Source: Acidimangrovimonas sp.
GTDB taxonomy: Bacteria; Pseudomonadota; Alphaproteobacteria; Rhodobacterales; Rhodobacteraceae
Reading direction: 5' to 3'
Assembly (NCBI GenBank): GCA_030147905.1
Contig: JASBUM010000202.1
Coordinates: 1 to 5,161, forward strand
Length of the DNA stretch: 5,161 nt
In this document: positions 1 through 5,161 of the stretch, piece after piece
Numbering within the stretch: the first letter of the stretch is position 1
Layout of the letters: each line of letters opens with the position of its first letter
Notes under the pieces: generated by a model
Seen by the model: only the letters and a program-made list of their open reading frames with translations
The model's database searches: none
Told to the model about the DNA's origin: nothing
Made by a program: the position numbers and the translations under genes

Positions 1-113
1 AGCTGATACCAGGTATGCCCGCAGTTGGAACACTGCACGTCGCGGCCGTTTTCGGGGATCGCCCGGTCATCGACCTCGTACTGGGCATCGCAATTCGGGC
101 AGGTTAGCCGCAT
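1..113 (-). CDS. Zinc-ribbon domain protein, N-terminal fragment (gene runs off the window)
   Basis: The start codon is at 113 and the reading frame stays open to the window edge, giving 37 residues beginning MRLTCPNCDAQYEV. Two CXXC pairs (Cys5/Cys8 and Cys28/Cys31, the second followed by Gly-His-Thr-Trp-Tyr) form a small N-terminal zinc ribbon of the MJ0042 / zinc-ribbon_5 type. In alphaproteobacteria such ribbons commonly head longer, often membrane-anchored proteins of unknown role. The rest of this protein is outside the window, so its full architecture cannot be judged. An AAGAGGA ribosome-binding site a few bases upstream of the ATG supports the start. The gene is divergent from ftsE and shares its 206-nt upstream region. 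The domain call is secure; the cellular function is unknown. Confidence 0.85.
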   Translation of the reverse strand, partial: MRLTCPNCDAQYEVDDRAIPENGRDVQCSNCGHTWYQ

Positions 114-319
114 GTCGTCCTCTTATCCCGCGCGCCGATCGGCGTCCACGTTCCCGTCACGTCCCCGTGTCCGGCCCGGTCAAACCCTCGTTATCTTGTA
201 GCAATACGGGGGGCATTCTCCAAGTGTTTGTGTCGGGGCCTTGCAATTCGCGTCGCGCCGGGATTGAAACGGAACACCCTTTGGGCGAACCTGAAACCAT
301 CCGGAACATGGGGGTCCGC
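114..319. other. Divergent intergenic region between the zinc-ribbon gene and ftsE
   Basis: This 206-nt region must carry the promoters for both divergent units. Its base composition is locally less GC-rich around 180-300 than the flanking genes, as expected for a promoter region. No convincing terminator, operator palindrome, riboswitch or small gene was seen. The frame upstream of ftsE is open back to 167, but the translated extension resembles no ABC-ATPase N-terminus and has no good ribosome-binding site, so it is treated as non-coding. Confidence 0.6.
241..269 (+). promoter_or_regulatory. Weak candidate promoter for ftsE-ftsX-plsC
   Basis: TTGCAA (241-246) and TTGAAA (264-269) are separated by 17 nt and lie about 50 nt upstream of the preferred ftsE start. 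The -35-like element is reasonable, but the -10-like element matches the consensus at only about half its positions. This is a candidate from spacing and location only; other sites in the region could serve instead. Confidence 0.2.
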
Positions 320-991
320 GTGATCGCCTTTCACAACGTCGCCTATTCCTACGGGGGCGAAGCGCTGTTCAGCGATATTTCACTGGAGCTGCCGGCAGGC
401 TCTTTCCACTTTCTGACCGGGCCGTCAGGAGCGGGCAAGACCACCCTTCTCAAGCTGTGCTACGCCGCGCTGACCCCGACCGCGGGACAGGTTGTCTTCG
501 ACGGTGCGAACCTGCGCGGCCTGTCGCGCGACGAGATCGCGCGGATGCGCCGGCGCATGGGGGTGGTGCACCAGGACTGCCAGTTCCTTGACCACCTGCC
601 GGTGGTCGAGAACATCGCGCTGCCGCTGCGCGTGGCCGGGCGCGATGCCGCCGCGGCCGATCTGCGCGACCTGATGCACTGGGTCGGGCTGGCGGGCCTT
701 GCCGGCCAGCTGCCGCCGGCACTGTCGGGGGGCGAGCGTCAGCGCGCGGCGCTGGCGCGCGCGGTGGTGATGGCGCCCGAGGTGATCCTCGCGGATGAGC
801 CGACCGGCAATCTCGACTGGGAGATGTCCCTGCGGCTGCTCACCCTGTTGATGGAGCTTAACAAGATGGGCAAGACCGTCGTCGTGGCCACCCACGATCT
901 GAACCTGATCCGGGCCGCCAAGGCACATGTCCAGGCGCGCGTGCTGCGCATCCGGAACCGCGGCCTCCAGCTTGCCGGGAGCGAGCTGTGA
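320..991 (+). CDS. ftsE: Cell division ATP-binding protein FtsE
   Basis: FtsE is the cytoplasmic ATPase of the FtsEX complex. With FtsX it regulates septal peptidoglycan hydrolysis, and ATP hydrolysis transmits a conformational signal across the membrane. All ABC motifs are present, numbered from GTG at 320: Walker A GPSGAGKT (34-41), Q-loop Gln85 (VVHQD), signature LSGGERQR (135-142), Walker B VILADE with catalytic Glu160, D-loop GNLD (163-166) and switch His192. The 223 residues match the usual FtsE length of about 222. The GTG start gives the family-like opening [M]IAFHNVAYSYGG, with a GGGGG tract 5 nt upstream. An ATG at 308 would add only four residues and cannot be excluded; longer extensions are unlikely. 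The gene overlaps ftsX by 4 nt. Confidence 0.93.
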   Translation: MIAFHNVAYSYGGEALFSDISLELPAGSFHFLTGPSGAGKTTLLKLCYAALTPTAGQVVFDGANLRGLSRDEIARMRRRMGVVHQDCQFLDHLPVVENIALPLRVAGRDAAAADLRDLMHWVGLAGLAGQLPPALSGGERQRAALARAVVMAPEVILADEPTGNLDWEMSLRLLTLLMELNKMGKTVVVATHDLNLIRAAKAHVQARVLRIRNRGLQLAGSEL

Positions 992-1890
992 GGCGCCCGG
1001 CCGATCTGTTCGCCGGCCTGTTCGGCGACAAGGGAGCGGACCGCGTGGTGCCGCCCAGCGGGGCAGCCGCGCGTCTGACGCTGTTCACGGCCGCCGCGAT
1101 GGCCTTCGTGACGGTCTTTGCGCTGGCGCTCGCGATGGCCTCGGGGCAGCTTGCACAGCGCTGGTCCACGGCACTGGCCCATAGCGCGACGGTGCGGATC
1201 TCGGCGCCGGCCGATCAGATGGCGGCGCAGACAAGCCGTGTCCTCGCCATTCTCGGGCAGACACCGGGCGTGGTATCGGCGAAGCCGCTTGATGTCGCGC
1301 AGGAACGCAAGCTGCTCGAGCCGTGGTTCGGCCCGGACCTGCCACTCGACGCCCTGCCGATCCCGCAGCTCGTGGATGTGCGCGAAACCCTGCAGGGGGT
1401 CGATGCCGCCGGACTGCGCCAGCGCCTGGCCGCCGAGGTTCCGGGCGCGGTCTTCGACGATCACAGCCGCTGGCGGCGGCCTCTGGTCGCGGCGGCCGAC
1501 AGGCTGCGCCAGATCGGGATCGTGTCGATCGCACTCCTTGGGGCTGCGATGGCCGCGATGATCACGCTGGCCGCCAATGCGGCACTGGCGGGAAATGCAC
1601 AGGTGATCGGGGTGCTGCGGCTGATCGGCGCGCGCGACGTGTTCATCGCGCGGGCCTTCGTGCGGCGGTTCACCCTGCGGGCGCTGGCGGGCTCGGCACT
1701 GGGAACCGGGGCGGCGATGGTCGCGATCGCGTTGTTCCCGCAATCCGCCGCGCCGGCGAGCTTCCTGACCGGGCTCGGCTTTCGTGGGGTGGACTGGCTT
1801 GTGCCCCTTCTGGTGCCGGGCGTCGCCGCCGTGGTGGGCTTCTTCGCCACCCGCTACGCGGCCTTCCGCGCCTTGCGGAGGCTTTCATGA
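988..1890 (+). CDS. ftsX: Cell division protein FtsX (ABC-type membrane subunit)
   Basis: FtsX is the inner-membrane partner of FtsE; its periplasmic domain activates cell-wall hydrolases, directly or through EnvC-like adaptors. The 300-residue protein shows FtsX topology: a cytoplasmic N-terminus, TM1 at about 30-52, a long periplasmic domain (about 53-172), then TM2 (about 176-196), TM3 (about 231-251) and TM4 (about 271-291), ending in a short basic tail. The cytoplasmic loop after TM2, with VIGVLRLIGARD, fits the coupling region that contacts the ATPase. Translation starts at GTG 988 inside the ftsE stop (GTGA overlap), with GGGAG 6 nt upstream, so ftsE and ftsX are probably translationally coupled. 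Sequence conservation in FtsX is low; the assignment rests on topology plus adjacency to ftsE. Confidence 0.9.
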   Translation: MRRPADLFAGLFGDKGADRVVPPSGAAARLTLFTAAAMAFVTVFALALAMASGQLAQRWSTALAHSATVRISAPADQMAAQTSRVLAILGQTPGVVSAKPLDVAQERKLLEPWFGPDLPLDALPIPQLVDVRETLQGVDAAGLRQRLAAEVPGAVFDDHSRWRRPLVAAADRLRQIGIVSIALLGAAMAAMITLAANAALAGNAQVIGVLRLIGARDVFIARAFVRRFTLRALAGSALGTGAAMVAIALFPQSAAPASFLTGLGFRGVDWLVPLLVPGVAAVVGFFATRYAAFRALRRLS

Positions 1891-2621
1891 TCGCGGAGGG
1901 CTGGCGCTGGCTGCGGTCGCTTCTCTTCGTGGTGCAGATGTATGCGATGATGGCGATCATGGCGGTCTTCTTCACCCCCTGGGCGATGATCGACCGACGC
2001 GGAGCCTATAGCGCGGTGCGCACCTATTGCCGATGGGTGCGCTGGAGCGCGGCAAGGATGGTGGGGCTGCGCAGCGTGGTGCGCGGCCCGGTCCCGCAAG
2101 GCGAGGTGCTGATCGCGGCCAAGCATCAATCCTTTCTCGACATCATCCTGATCGTGAGCGTCGTGCCCCGGCCCAAGTTCATCATGAAGAAGGAATTGCG
2201 CTGGGCGCCGATTCTGGGCTGGTATGCCGGACGCATCGGCTGTGTCGCCGTCGACCGCGGCCGGCGCGGGCAGGCGATCGCGCAGATGATGCGCGGCGTC
2301 GAGGAGGGCCGGACCCTGCCCGGGCAACTCATCATCTATCCGCAGGGCACGCGCGTCGCCCCCGGCCTGCGCCGCAGCTACAAGATCGGCGCGGGCCTGC
2401 TTTACGATCAACTCGCGCAGACCTGCGTTCCCGCCGCGACCAATGTCGGGCTGTTCTGGCCGCGCCGTGGTATCATGCGCCGGCCCGGCCTTGCGGTGGT
2501 GGAGTTCCTGCCGGCGATCCCGCCGGGCCTTGCCGTGCCCGAATTCATGGCGCTGCTGGAAAAGGAGGTGGAGACCGCCTCCGACCGGCTCATGGATGAG
2601 GCCCGCGCCGCGAAGGGCTGA
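1887..2621 (+). CDS. plsC: 1-acyl-sn-glycerol-3-phosphate acyltransferase (PlsC/LPAAT family)
   Basis: PlsC transfers an acyl chain to the sn-2 position of lysophosphatidic acid, giving phosphatidic acid, the precursor of membrane phospholipids, at the inner membrane. The 244-residue protein has a hydrophobic N-terminal segment (about 9-30). Acyltransferase motif I is HQSFLD (His80...Asp85, the HX4D catalytic pair). The motif II region is GRIGCVAVDRG (115-125), motif III is YPQGTR (151-156), and a motif IV-like VPAATNVG follows. Motif III carries Gln153 where the usual sequence has Glu (EGTR). Translation starts at ATG 1887 overlapping the ftsX stop (ATGA), with a strong GGAGG 5 nt upstream, so the gene is probably coupled to ftsX. 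Some family members acylate other lysolipids (for example ornithine lipid synthesis by OlsA), so the exact acceptor is inferred. Confidence 0.88.
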   Translation: MIAEGWRWLRSLLFVVQMYAMMAIMAVFFTPWAMIDRRGAYSAVRTYCRWVRWSAARMVGLRSVVRGPVPQGEVLIAAKHQSFLDIILIVSVVPRPKFIMKKELRWAPILGWYAGRIGCVAVDRGRRGQAIAQMMRGVEEGRTLPGQLIIYPQGTRVAPGLRRSYKIGAGLLYDQLAQTCVPAATNVGLFWPRRGIMRRPGLAVVEFLPAIPPGLAVPEFMALLEKEVETASDRLMDEARAAKG

Positions 2622-2715
2622 ACGACGGGCGATCCGCCGGCGCGGCGCAGCCCGCCGGCGCGGGAGGGCTGGCGGCGGCCCGGGCCTTGTGCCGTGTGCC
2701 GCGCGCGCGGCCCGA
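2622..2715. terminator. Convergent plsC/accA interval with hairpin potential
   Basis: This 94-nt, very GC-rich gap lies between two gene ends that face each other, so it should stop transcription from both sides. Two copies of the self-complementary octamer CGCCGGCG (2635-2642 and 2653-2660) could pair as an 8-bp stem with a 10-nt loop. A second possible stem pairs CGGGCC (2681-2686) with GGCCCG (2709-2714) across a 22-nt loop. Neither is followed by a T-run on either strand, so a classical intrinsic terminator is not demonstrated; Rho-dependent ending is equally possible. Confidence 0.35.
2634..2663. repeat. 12-bp direct repeat of a palindromic GC motif
   Basis: CCGCCGGCGCGG occurs at 2634-2645 and again, identically, at 2652-2663, with 6 nt between the copies. 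Because the core CGCCGGCG is palindromic, the pair is also an inverted repeat. It sits immediately after the plsC stop. In DNA this GC-rich, short repeats arise easily by chance or slippage. Confidence 0.55.
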
Positions 2716-3675
2716 TCAGGCGGCGAGACCCTTGGCGCCCATGCCGAGGAATTTCTGCCGGCGCTCGCGGATCAACGCATCCGGCTTCTTGCCCGACATC
2801 TCGCCCAGCATCGCCTCGAACGTCGCGCCGACCGCATCGATGGCCGCGGCAGGCGCACGTTGCGCCCCGCCCGCGGGCTCTCCGATGATACGGTCGATGA
2901 CGCCGAGCTTGAGCAGATCCTGCGCCGTCAGACGCAGCGCCTCGGCGGCCTCGCGCATCTTCTCGGAGTCCTTCCACAGGATCGAGGCGCAGCCCTCGGG
3001 CGAGATCACCGAGTAGACGGAGTGTTCGAGCATCGCGACGCGGTTGGCCGTGGCGAAGGCCACTGCACCGCCCGATCCGCCCTCGCCGATGATGACGCTC
3101 AGCAGCGGCACGCCGATGCGCAGGCAGGCCTGGGTGGAGCGGGCGATCGCCTCGGACTGGCCGCGTTCCTCGGCGCCCTTGCCGGGATAGGCGCCGGGCG
3201 TGTCGACCAGGGTGATGACCGGCAGGCCGAAACGATGTGCCAGATCCATCAGCCGGATCGCCTTGCGGTAGCCTTCGGGCCGGGCCATGCCGAAATTATG
3301 TGCGATGCGGCTCTTGGTGTCGTTGCCCTTCTCGTGACCGATGACCATCACCGGCTTGCCGTCGAAGCGGGCGAGCCCCCCCATCACCGCGTGATCGTCG
3401 GCGAAATTCCGGTCGCCGGCCAGCGGCATGTATTCGGTGAACAGGCGAGCGATGTAGTCGCGGCAATGGGGGCGGTCGGGATGGCGGGCGACCTGGCACT
3501 TCTGCCACGGGCTCAGCCCCTTGTAGAGATCGCGCAGCAGCGACTCGGCCTTGCGGTCGAGGGCGGCGGCCTCCTTCTCGACGTCCATTTCGGTATTGGC
3601 GCGGGCAAGGGCGCGCAATTCCTCGGCCTTGCCTTCGATCTCGGCCAGTGGCTTTTCGAATTCGAGATAGTTCAT
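2716..3675 (-). CDS. accA: Acetyl-CoA carboxylase carboxyltransferase subunit alpha
   Basis: AccA forms, with AccD, the carboxyltransferase that moves CO2 from carboxybiotin on AccB to acetyl-CoA, producing malonyl-CoA, the first committed step of fatty acid synthesis in the cytoplasm. The 319 residues match the family length. Features in order are the charged helical N-terminus [14 protein letters not shown] (about 1-50), EYMPLAGDR (81-89) entering the crotonase-like core, VIGHEKG (111-117), [10 protein letters not shown] (156-165), the glycine-rich GEGGSGGA (197-204) forming the acyl-CoA/oxyanion site, and [12 protein letters not shown] (225-236). The start at 3675 is chosen because MNYLEFEKP is the conserved family N-terminus and has an adjacent ribosome-binding site; the frame stays open a further 10 codons without support. 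The gene is apparently monocistronic and convergent with plsC. The zinc-bearing AccD subunit is not in this window. Confidence 0.97.
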   Translation of the reverse strand: MNYLEFEKPLAEIEGKAEELRALARANTEMDVEKEAAALDRKAESLLRDLYKGLSPWQKCQVARHPDRPHCRDYIARLFTEYMPLAGDRNFADDHAVMGGLARFDGKPVMVIGHEKGNDTKSRIAHNFGMARPEGYRKAIRLMDLAHRFGLPVITLVDTPGAYPGKGAEERGQSEAIARSTQACLRIGVPLLSVIIGEGGSGGAVAFATANRVAMLEHSVYSVISPEGCASILWKDSEKMREAAEALRLTAQDLLKLGVIDRIIGEPAGGAQRAPAAAIDAVGATFEAMLGEMSGKKPDALIRERRQKFLGMGAKGLAA

Positions 3676-3680
3676 CGTTG

Positions 3681-3685
3681 CTCCG
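3681..3685 (-). promoter_or_regulatory. Ribosome-binding site that fixes the accA start
   Basis: On the minus strand CGGAG ends 5 nt before the ATG at 3675. This is the right distance for MNYLEFEKP and lies downstream of the alternative ATG at 3705, so it selects the shorter, conserved start. Confidence 0.7.
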
Positions 3686-3713
3686 ATCCGGCGCTGGGCT
3701 GCCATCGGCGCCT

Positions 3714-3741
3714 GTCATACGCAAATGAGCGGGAATTGCAA
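3714..3741 (-). promoter_or_regulatory. Candidate accA promoter
   Basis: Reading on the minus strand, TTGCAA (3741-3736) and TATGAC (3719-3714) are separated by 16 nt, resembling -35 and -10 elements of a housekeeping sigma factor. Shifting the -35 by one base gives TTTGCA with a 17-nt spacer. A transcript would begin near 3707 and give a leader of about 30 nt before the accA start. Position and spacing fit; the match is moderate and not experimentally supported here. Confidence 0.4.
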
Positions 3742-3885
3742 AGACGCGATGCCGTCAGCCGTCGCGCGGAAGTGACCGGCAGAGGCGGAACGAGCGACAT
3801 CGAAAGCGAAGGCGCGGGACATGAAAAGGCGGGCGGGAAACAGGAGATGGGAAGATGACGGCGGGAAGATAAGGGCCGGGATCTG

Positions 3886-3960
3886 CGGAGGCCAGACGAC
3901 CGGAGGCCAGACGACCGGAGGGCAGACGACGGGAGGGCAGACGACGGGGGGGGCAGCCGG
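3886..3960. repeat. 15-bp tandem repeat, four copies plus a degenerate fifth
   Basis: The unit CGGAGGCCAGACGAC occurs exactly at 3886-3900 and 3901-3915. It recurs as CGGAGGGCAGACGAC at 3916-3930 (one change) and GGGAGGGCAGACGAC at 3931-3945 (two changes). A fifth copy (3946-3960) keeps only GGGCAG and is otherwise degenerate, with its first part turned into eight G. Divergence increases in one direction, as in a minisatellite growing by slippage or unequal exchange. The unit is a multiple of three, so any frame through it reads as a pentapeptide repeat, but nothing indicates translation. Copy number may vary between strains. Confidence 0.9.
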
Positions 3961-3998
3961 CCGGGGGCTGGCACCGCCGCGGCAATCCGGATACAGCT

Positions 3999-4023
3999 GC
4001 GCCCCGGAATCGATCCGGGGCGC
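3999..4023. repeat. Perfect 10-bp inverted repeat (stable GC hairpin)
   Basis: GCGCCCCGGA (3999-4008) is the exact reverse complement of TCCGGGGCGC (4014-4023), with the 5-nt spacer ATCGA between. As RNA on either strand it would form a very stable hairpin. No T-run follows it on either strand, and it lies about 160 nt past the mcl1 stop. It could be a backup transcription stop for mcl1, an mRNA 3'-end stabiliser, or one copy of a dispersed REP-like palindrome. The sequence shows only the inverted repeat; the role is open. Confidence 0.85.
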
Positions 4024-4081
4024 GCCGCTCCTCCCCGCGGGCCTTCGCCGCCTCCTCCTCGGGTCGGGCCGGGAAAGTCGT

Positions 4082-4099
4082 GCTGCATTCGCGTGCAGC
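4082..4099. repeat. Short 6-bp inverted repeat
   Basis: GCTGCA (4082-4087) and TGCAGC (4094-4099) are perfect reverse complements around the 6-nt loop TTCGCG. It is modest in size and not followed by a clear T-run. It could contribute to ending mcl1 transcription together with the neighbouring hairpins, or be incidental. Confidence 0.5.
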
Positions 4100-4136
4100 T
4101 ATGCAATCAATGTGACGCCCATTCGCGCGCTGTCAA

Positions 4137-4167
4137 CGAAAAGCCTGCTGCGTGGGCAGATTCTTCG
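4137..4167 (-). terminator. Candidate transcription terminator of mcl1
   Basis: Sixteen bases beyond the mcl1 stop on the minus strand, CGAAGAATCTGC and GCAGGCTTTTCG can pair around a 7-nt loop, giving a 12-position stem with two G-T pairs and one mismatch. The TTTT lies within the 3' arm, so a shorter inner stem followed by CTTTTCGTT would look more like an intrinsic terminator. Location is favourable, but the stem is imperfect and the T-tract short. Confidence 0.4.
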
Positions 4168-4182
4168 TGTGTGCCTCACTTC

Positions 4183-5142
4183 TCAGTCGGTTTCGATCAT
4201 CTCGGCCTGACGCACGATGCCCTCGGCCTGCCGAATCGAGGCGATATCCACCAGTCGTCCCTTGTAGACTGTGGCCCCCTCGCCACGCGACTGGGCCAGT
4301 TCCATGGCCTCGAGAATCGCCCGCGCCTCGGCGACCTGCTCGGGGCTCGGGGTAAAGACCGCGTTGGCCAGCGCCACCTGGCTGGGATGGATCGCCCATT
4401 TGCCGACCATGCCCAGCGTCGCAGAACGCAGGGCCTGGGCGCGAAACCCCTCGGGGTCCGAGAAATCCCCGAAAGGGCCGTCGACGGGCAGCACGCCATG
4501 GGTGCGGCAGGCGGCCACGATCGCGGTCTGGGCCCAGTGCCAGGGATCGGCCCAGTGGCGCCCGCCCTCGTGCAGCATGTAATAGTTCTCCTGCGTGCCG
4601 CCGATGCCGGTGGTCCGCATACCCATCGAGGCGGCGAAATCCGCCGCGCCGAGGCTGATCGCCTTCAGCCGCGGCGAGGCGGCGGCGATCTCGTTCACAT
4701 GGGTGATGCCGGCCGCCGATTCGATGATCACCTCGAGCCCCAGGGGCCGGCTGCGCCCGACGGCCGCCTCCACCGCGCTTACCAGGGCGTCGACGGCATA
4801 GACATCGGCCGCGCAGCCCACCTTGGGGATCATGATCTGGTCAAGTCTGTCGCCGCCCTGTTCCAGCAGGTCGACGACGTCGCGATACCAGTAGGGGGTG
4901 TCGAGCGCGTTGATCCGCACGCTGAGCACCTTGCGCCCCCAGTCGATGTCGCGCGTTGCCGCGATCGCGTTGGCGCGGGCGGCCGGCTTGTCGCCGGGGG
5001 CGACCGAATCCTCGAGGTCGAGATTGACCACATCGGCGGCGCTCGCTGCCATCTTGGCAAAGATCGCGGGCCGCACCCCGGGGCCGAACAACTGACAGCG
5101 GTTGGGACGTGCGGGCGGTGCAGGCTGTAGCCGGAAGCTCAT
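4183..5142 (-). CDS. mcl1: L-malyl-CoA/beta-methylmalyl-CoA lyase
   Basis: This CitE-like TIM-barrel enzyme reversibly cleaves beta-methylmalyl-CoA to propionyl-CoA and glyoxylate, and L-malyl-CoA to acetyl-CoA and glyoxylate. These are steps of the ethylmalonyl-CoA pathway for acetate and C1 assimilation. The 319-residue protein begins MSFRLQPAPPARPNRCQLFGPG and closely resembles, from memory, Rhodobacter sphaeroides Mcl1 (318 aa). Visible features are NLDLEDSV (40-47), the CoA/substrate arginine Arg76 (SVRIN), IMIPKVG (103-109), Mg2+ ligands Glu141 (IIESAAG) and Asp168 (GAADFAAS), TGIGGTQENYYMLH, and KWAIHPSQV near the C-terminal part. The start at 5142 matches the family N-terminus and has GAGAGG about 7 nt upstream. 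Neighbouring ethylmalonyl-CoA pathway genes are not in the window. A malyl-CoA thioesterase (Mcl2-like) is less likely given the full-length match to Mcl1. Confidence 0.95.
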   Translation of the reverse strand: MSFRLQPAPPARPNRCQLFGPGVRPAIFAKMAASAADVVNLDLEDSVAPGDKPAARANAIAATRDIDWGRKVLSVRINALDTPYWYRDVVDLLEQGGDRLDQIMIPKVGCAADVYAVDALVSAVEAAVGRSRPLGLEVIIESAAGITHVNEIAAASPRLKAISLGAADFAASMGMRTTGIGGTQENYYMLHEGGRHWADPWHWAQTAIVAACRTHGVLPVDGPFGDFSDPEGFRAQALRSATLGMVGKWAIHPSQVALANAVFTPSPEQVAEARAILEAMELAQSRGEGATVYKGRLVDIASIRQAEGIVRQAEMIETD

Positions 5143-5149
5143 TCCTGGC

Positions 5150-5155
5150 CCTCTC
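5150..5155 (-). promoter_or_regulatory. Ribosome-binding site of mcl1
   Basis: GAGAGG on the minus strand lies 7 nt before the ATG at 5142. Nothing further upstream than 5161 is visible, so the promoter and any regulator site of mcl1 cannot be assessed. Confidence 0.6.
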
Positions 5156-5161
5156 GTGAAA

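Larger units (their letters stand above)
3676..4182. other. 507-nt non-coding gap upstream of accA and downstream of mcl1
   Basis: No credible gene was found here on either strand. The translations are low-complexity, rich in Arg, Pro, Ser or Gly, and resemble no protein family I know. The gap holds the candidate accA promoter (3714-3741), a purine-rich plus strand from about 3765 to 3955, a 15-bp tandem repeat (3886-3945), a run of eight G (3946-3953), a 10-bp inverted repeat (3999-4023), a small hairpin (4082-4099), and a hairpin close after the mcl1 stop (4137-4167). No tRNA, riboswitch or insertion-sequence end was recognised. Confidence 0.7.

Noticed and set aside
167..319. N-terminal extension of FtsE from the first in-frame start
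   Set aside because: The 51 extra residues resemble no FtsE N-terminus, lack a ribosome-binding site and occupy the divergent promoter region.
739..1743. 334-codon minus-strand open frame
   Set aside because: It is antisense to ftsE and ftsX, both of which are well supported, and its product is an Arg/Gly/Pro-rich low-complexity sequence.
2443..3858. 471-codon plus-strand open frame
   Set aside because: It overlaps plsC in another frame and covers all of accA antisense. Its composition is what a high-GC third-position bias produces opposite a real gene, and it resembles no family.
4109..4136. Perfect TTGACA on the minus strand at 4136-4131 as a promoter for accA or a small RNA
   Set aside because: No acceptable -10 element occurs at 16-18 nt (best is CACATT). 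It lies inside or beside the likely mcl1 terminator and more than 400 nt from accA, which has a better candidate promoter nearby.
3676..4182. CRISPR array or mobile-element end in the repeat-bearing gap
   Set aside because: The repeats are contiguous 15-bp tandem units without spacers, and there is no transposase, terminal inverted repeat pair or target-site duplication visible.
3821..4210. Plus-strand open frame with repeated Gly-Gly-Gln-Thr-Thr pentapeptides
   Set aside because: The peptide repeat is just the 15-bp DNA repeat read in frame. There is no good ribosome-binding site, the flanks are low-complexity, and the frame runs into the 3' end of mcl1 on the other strand.
4093..5130. 345-codon plus-strand open frame
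   Set aside because: It is antisense to mcl1, which matches a known enzyme over its whole length; the plus-strand product is His/Arg/Gly-rich and typical of a shadow frame.

Overview
The window is strongly GC-rich, densely coding chromosomal DNA with short Shine-Dalgarno sites and overlapping start/stop codons. Gene content and protein sequence point to an alphaproteobacterium of the Rhodobacteraceae. The clearest marker is the last gene, whose protein closely matches (from memory, not a search) the L-malyl-CoA/beta-methylmalyl-CoA lyase of Rhodobacter sphaeroides. The order zinc-ribbon protein / ftsE / ftsX / plsC is, as I recall, also typical of that family.

Layout from left to right. A minus-strand gene fragment (1-113) encodes the first 37 residues of a zinc-ribbon protein with two CXXC pairs. 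A 206-nt gap separates it from a divergent plus-strand operon: ftsE (320-991), ftsX (988-1890) and plsC (1887-2621). Each junction in this operon overlaps by 4 nt, and each downstream start has a good ribosome-binding site. A 94-nt GC-rich interval with hairpin potential follows, and then accA on the minus strand (2716-3675), convergent with the operon. Upstream of accA is a 507-nt non-coding gap (3676-4182). It holds a possible accA promoter, a 15-bp tandem repeat with a run of eight G, a strong 10-bp inverted repeat, and two smaller hairpins. One of the smaller hairpins lies just past the stop of the last gene. That gene, mcl1 (4183-5142), is on the minus strand and complete.

Functionally the window combines envelope growth with acyl-CoA metabolism. 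FtsEX is the ABC-type complex that couples cytokinesis to peptidoglycan hydrolysis. PlsC makes phosphatidic acid for phospholipids. AccA is half of the carboxyltransferase that makes malonyl-CoA for fatty acids. Mcl1 acts in the ethylmalonyl-CoA pathway and in C2/C1 assimilation. All are common housekeeping or central metabolic genes. I found no mobile element, CRISPR array, defence system, tRNA or rRNA, and nothing that supports a new multigene system. The points most worth a second look are the tandem repeat and palindrome in the mcl1-accA gap, and a Glu-to-Gln change in the third PlsC motif.
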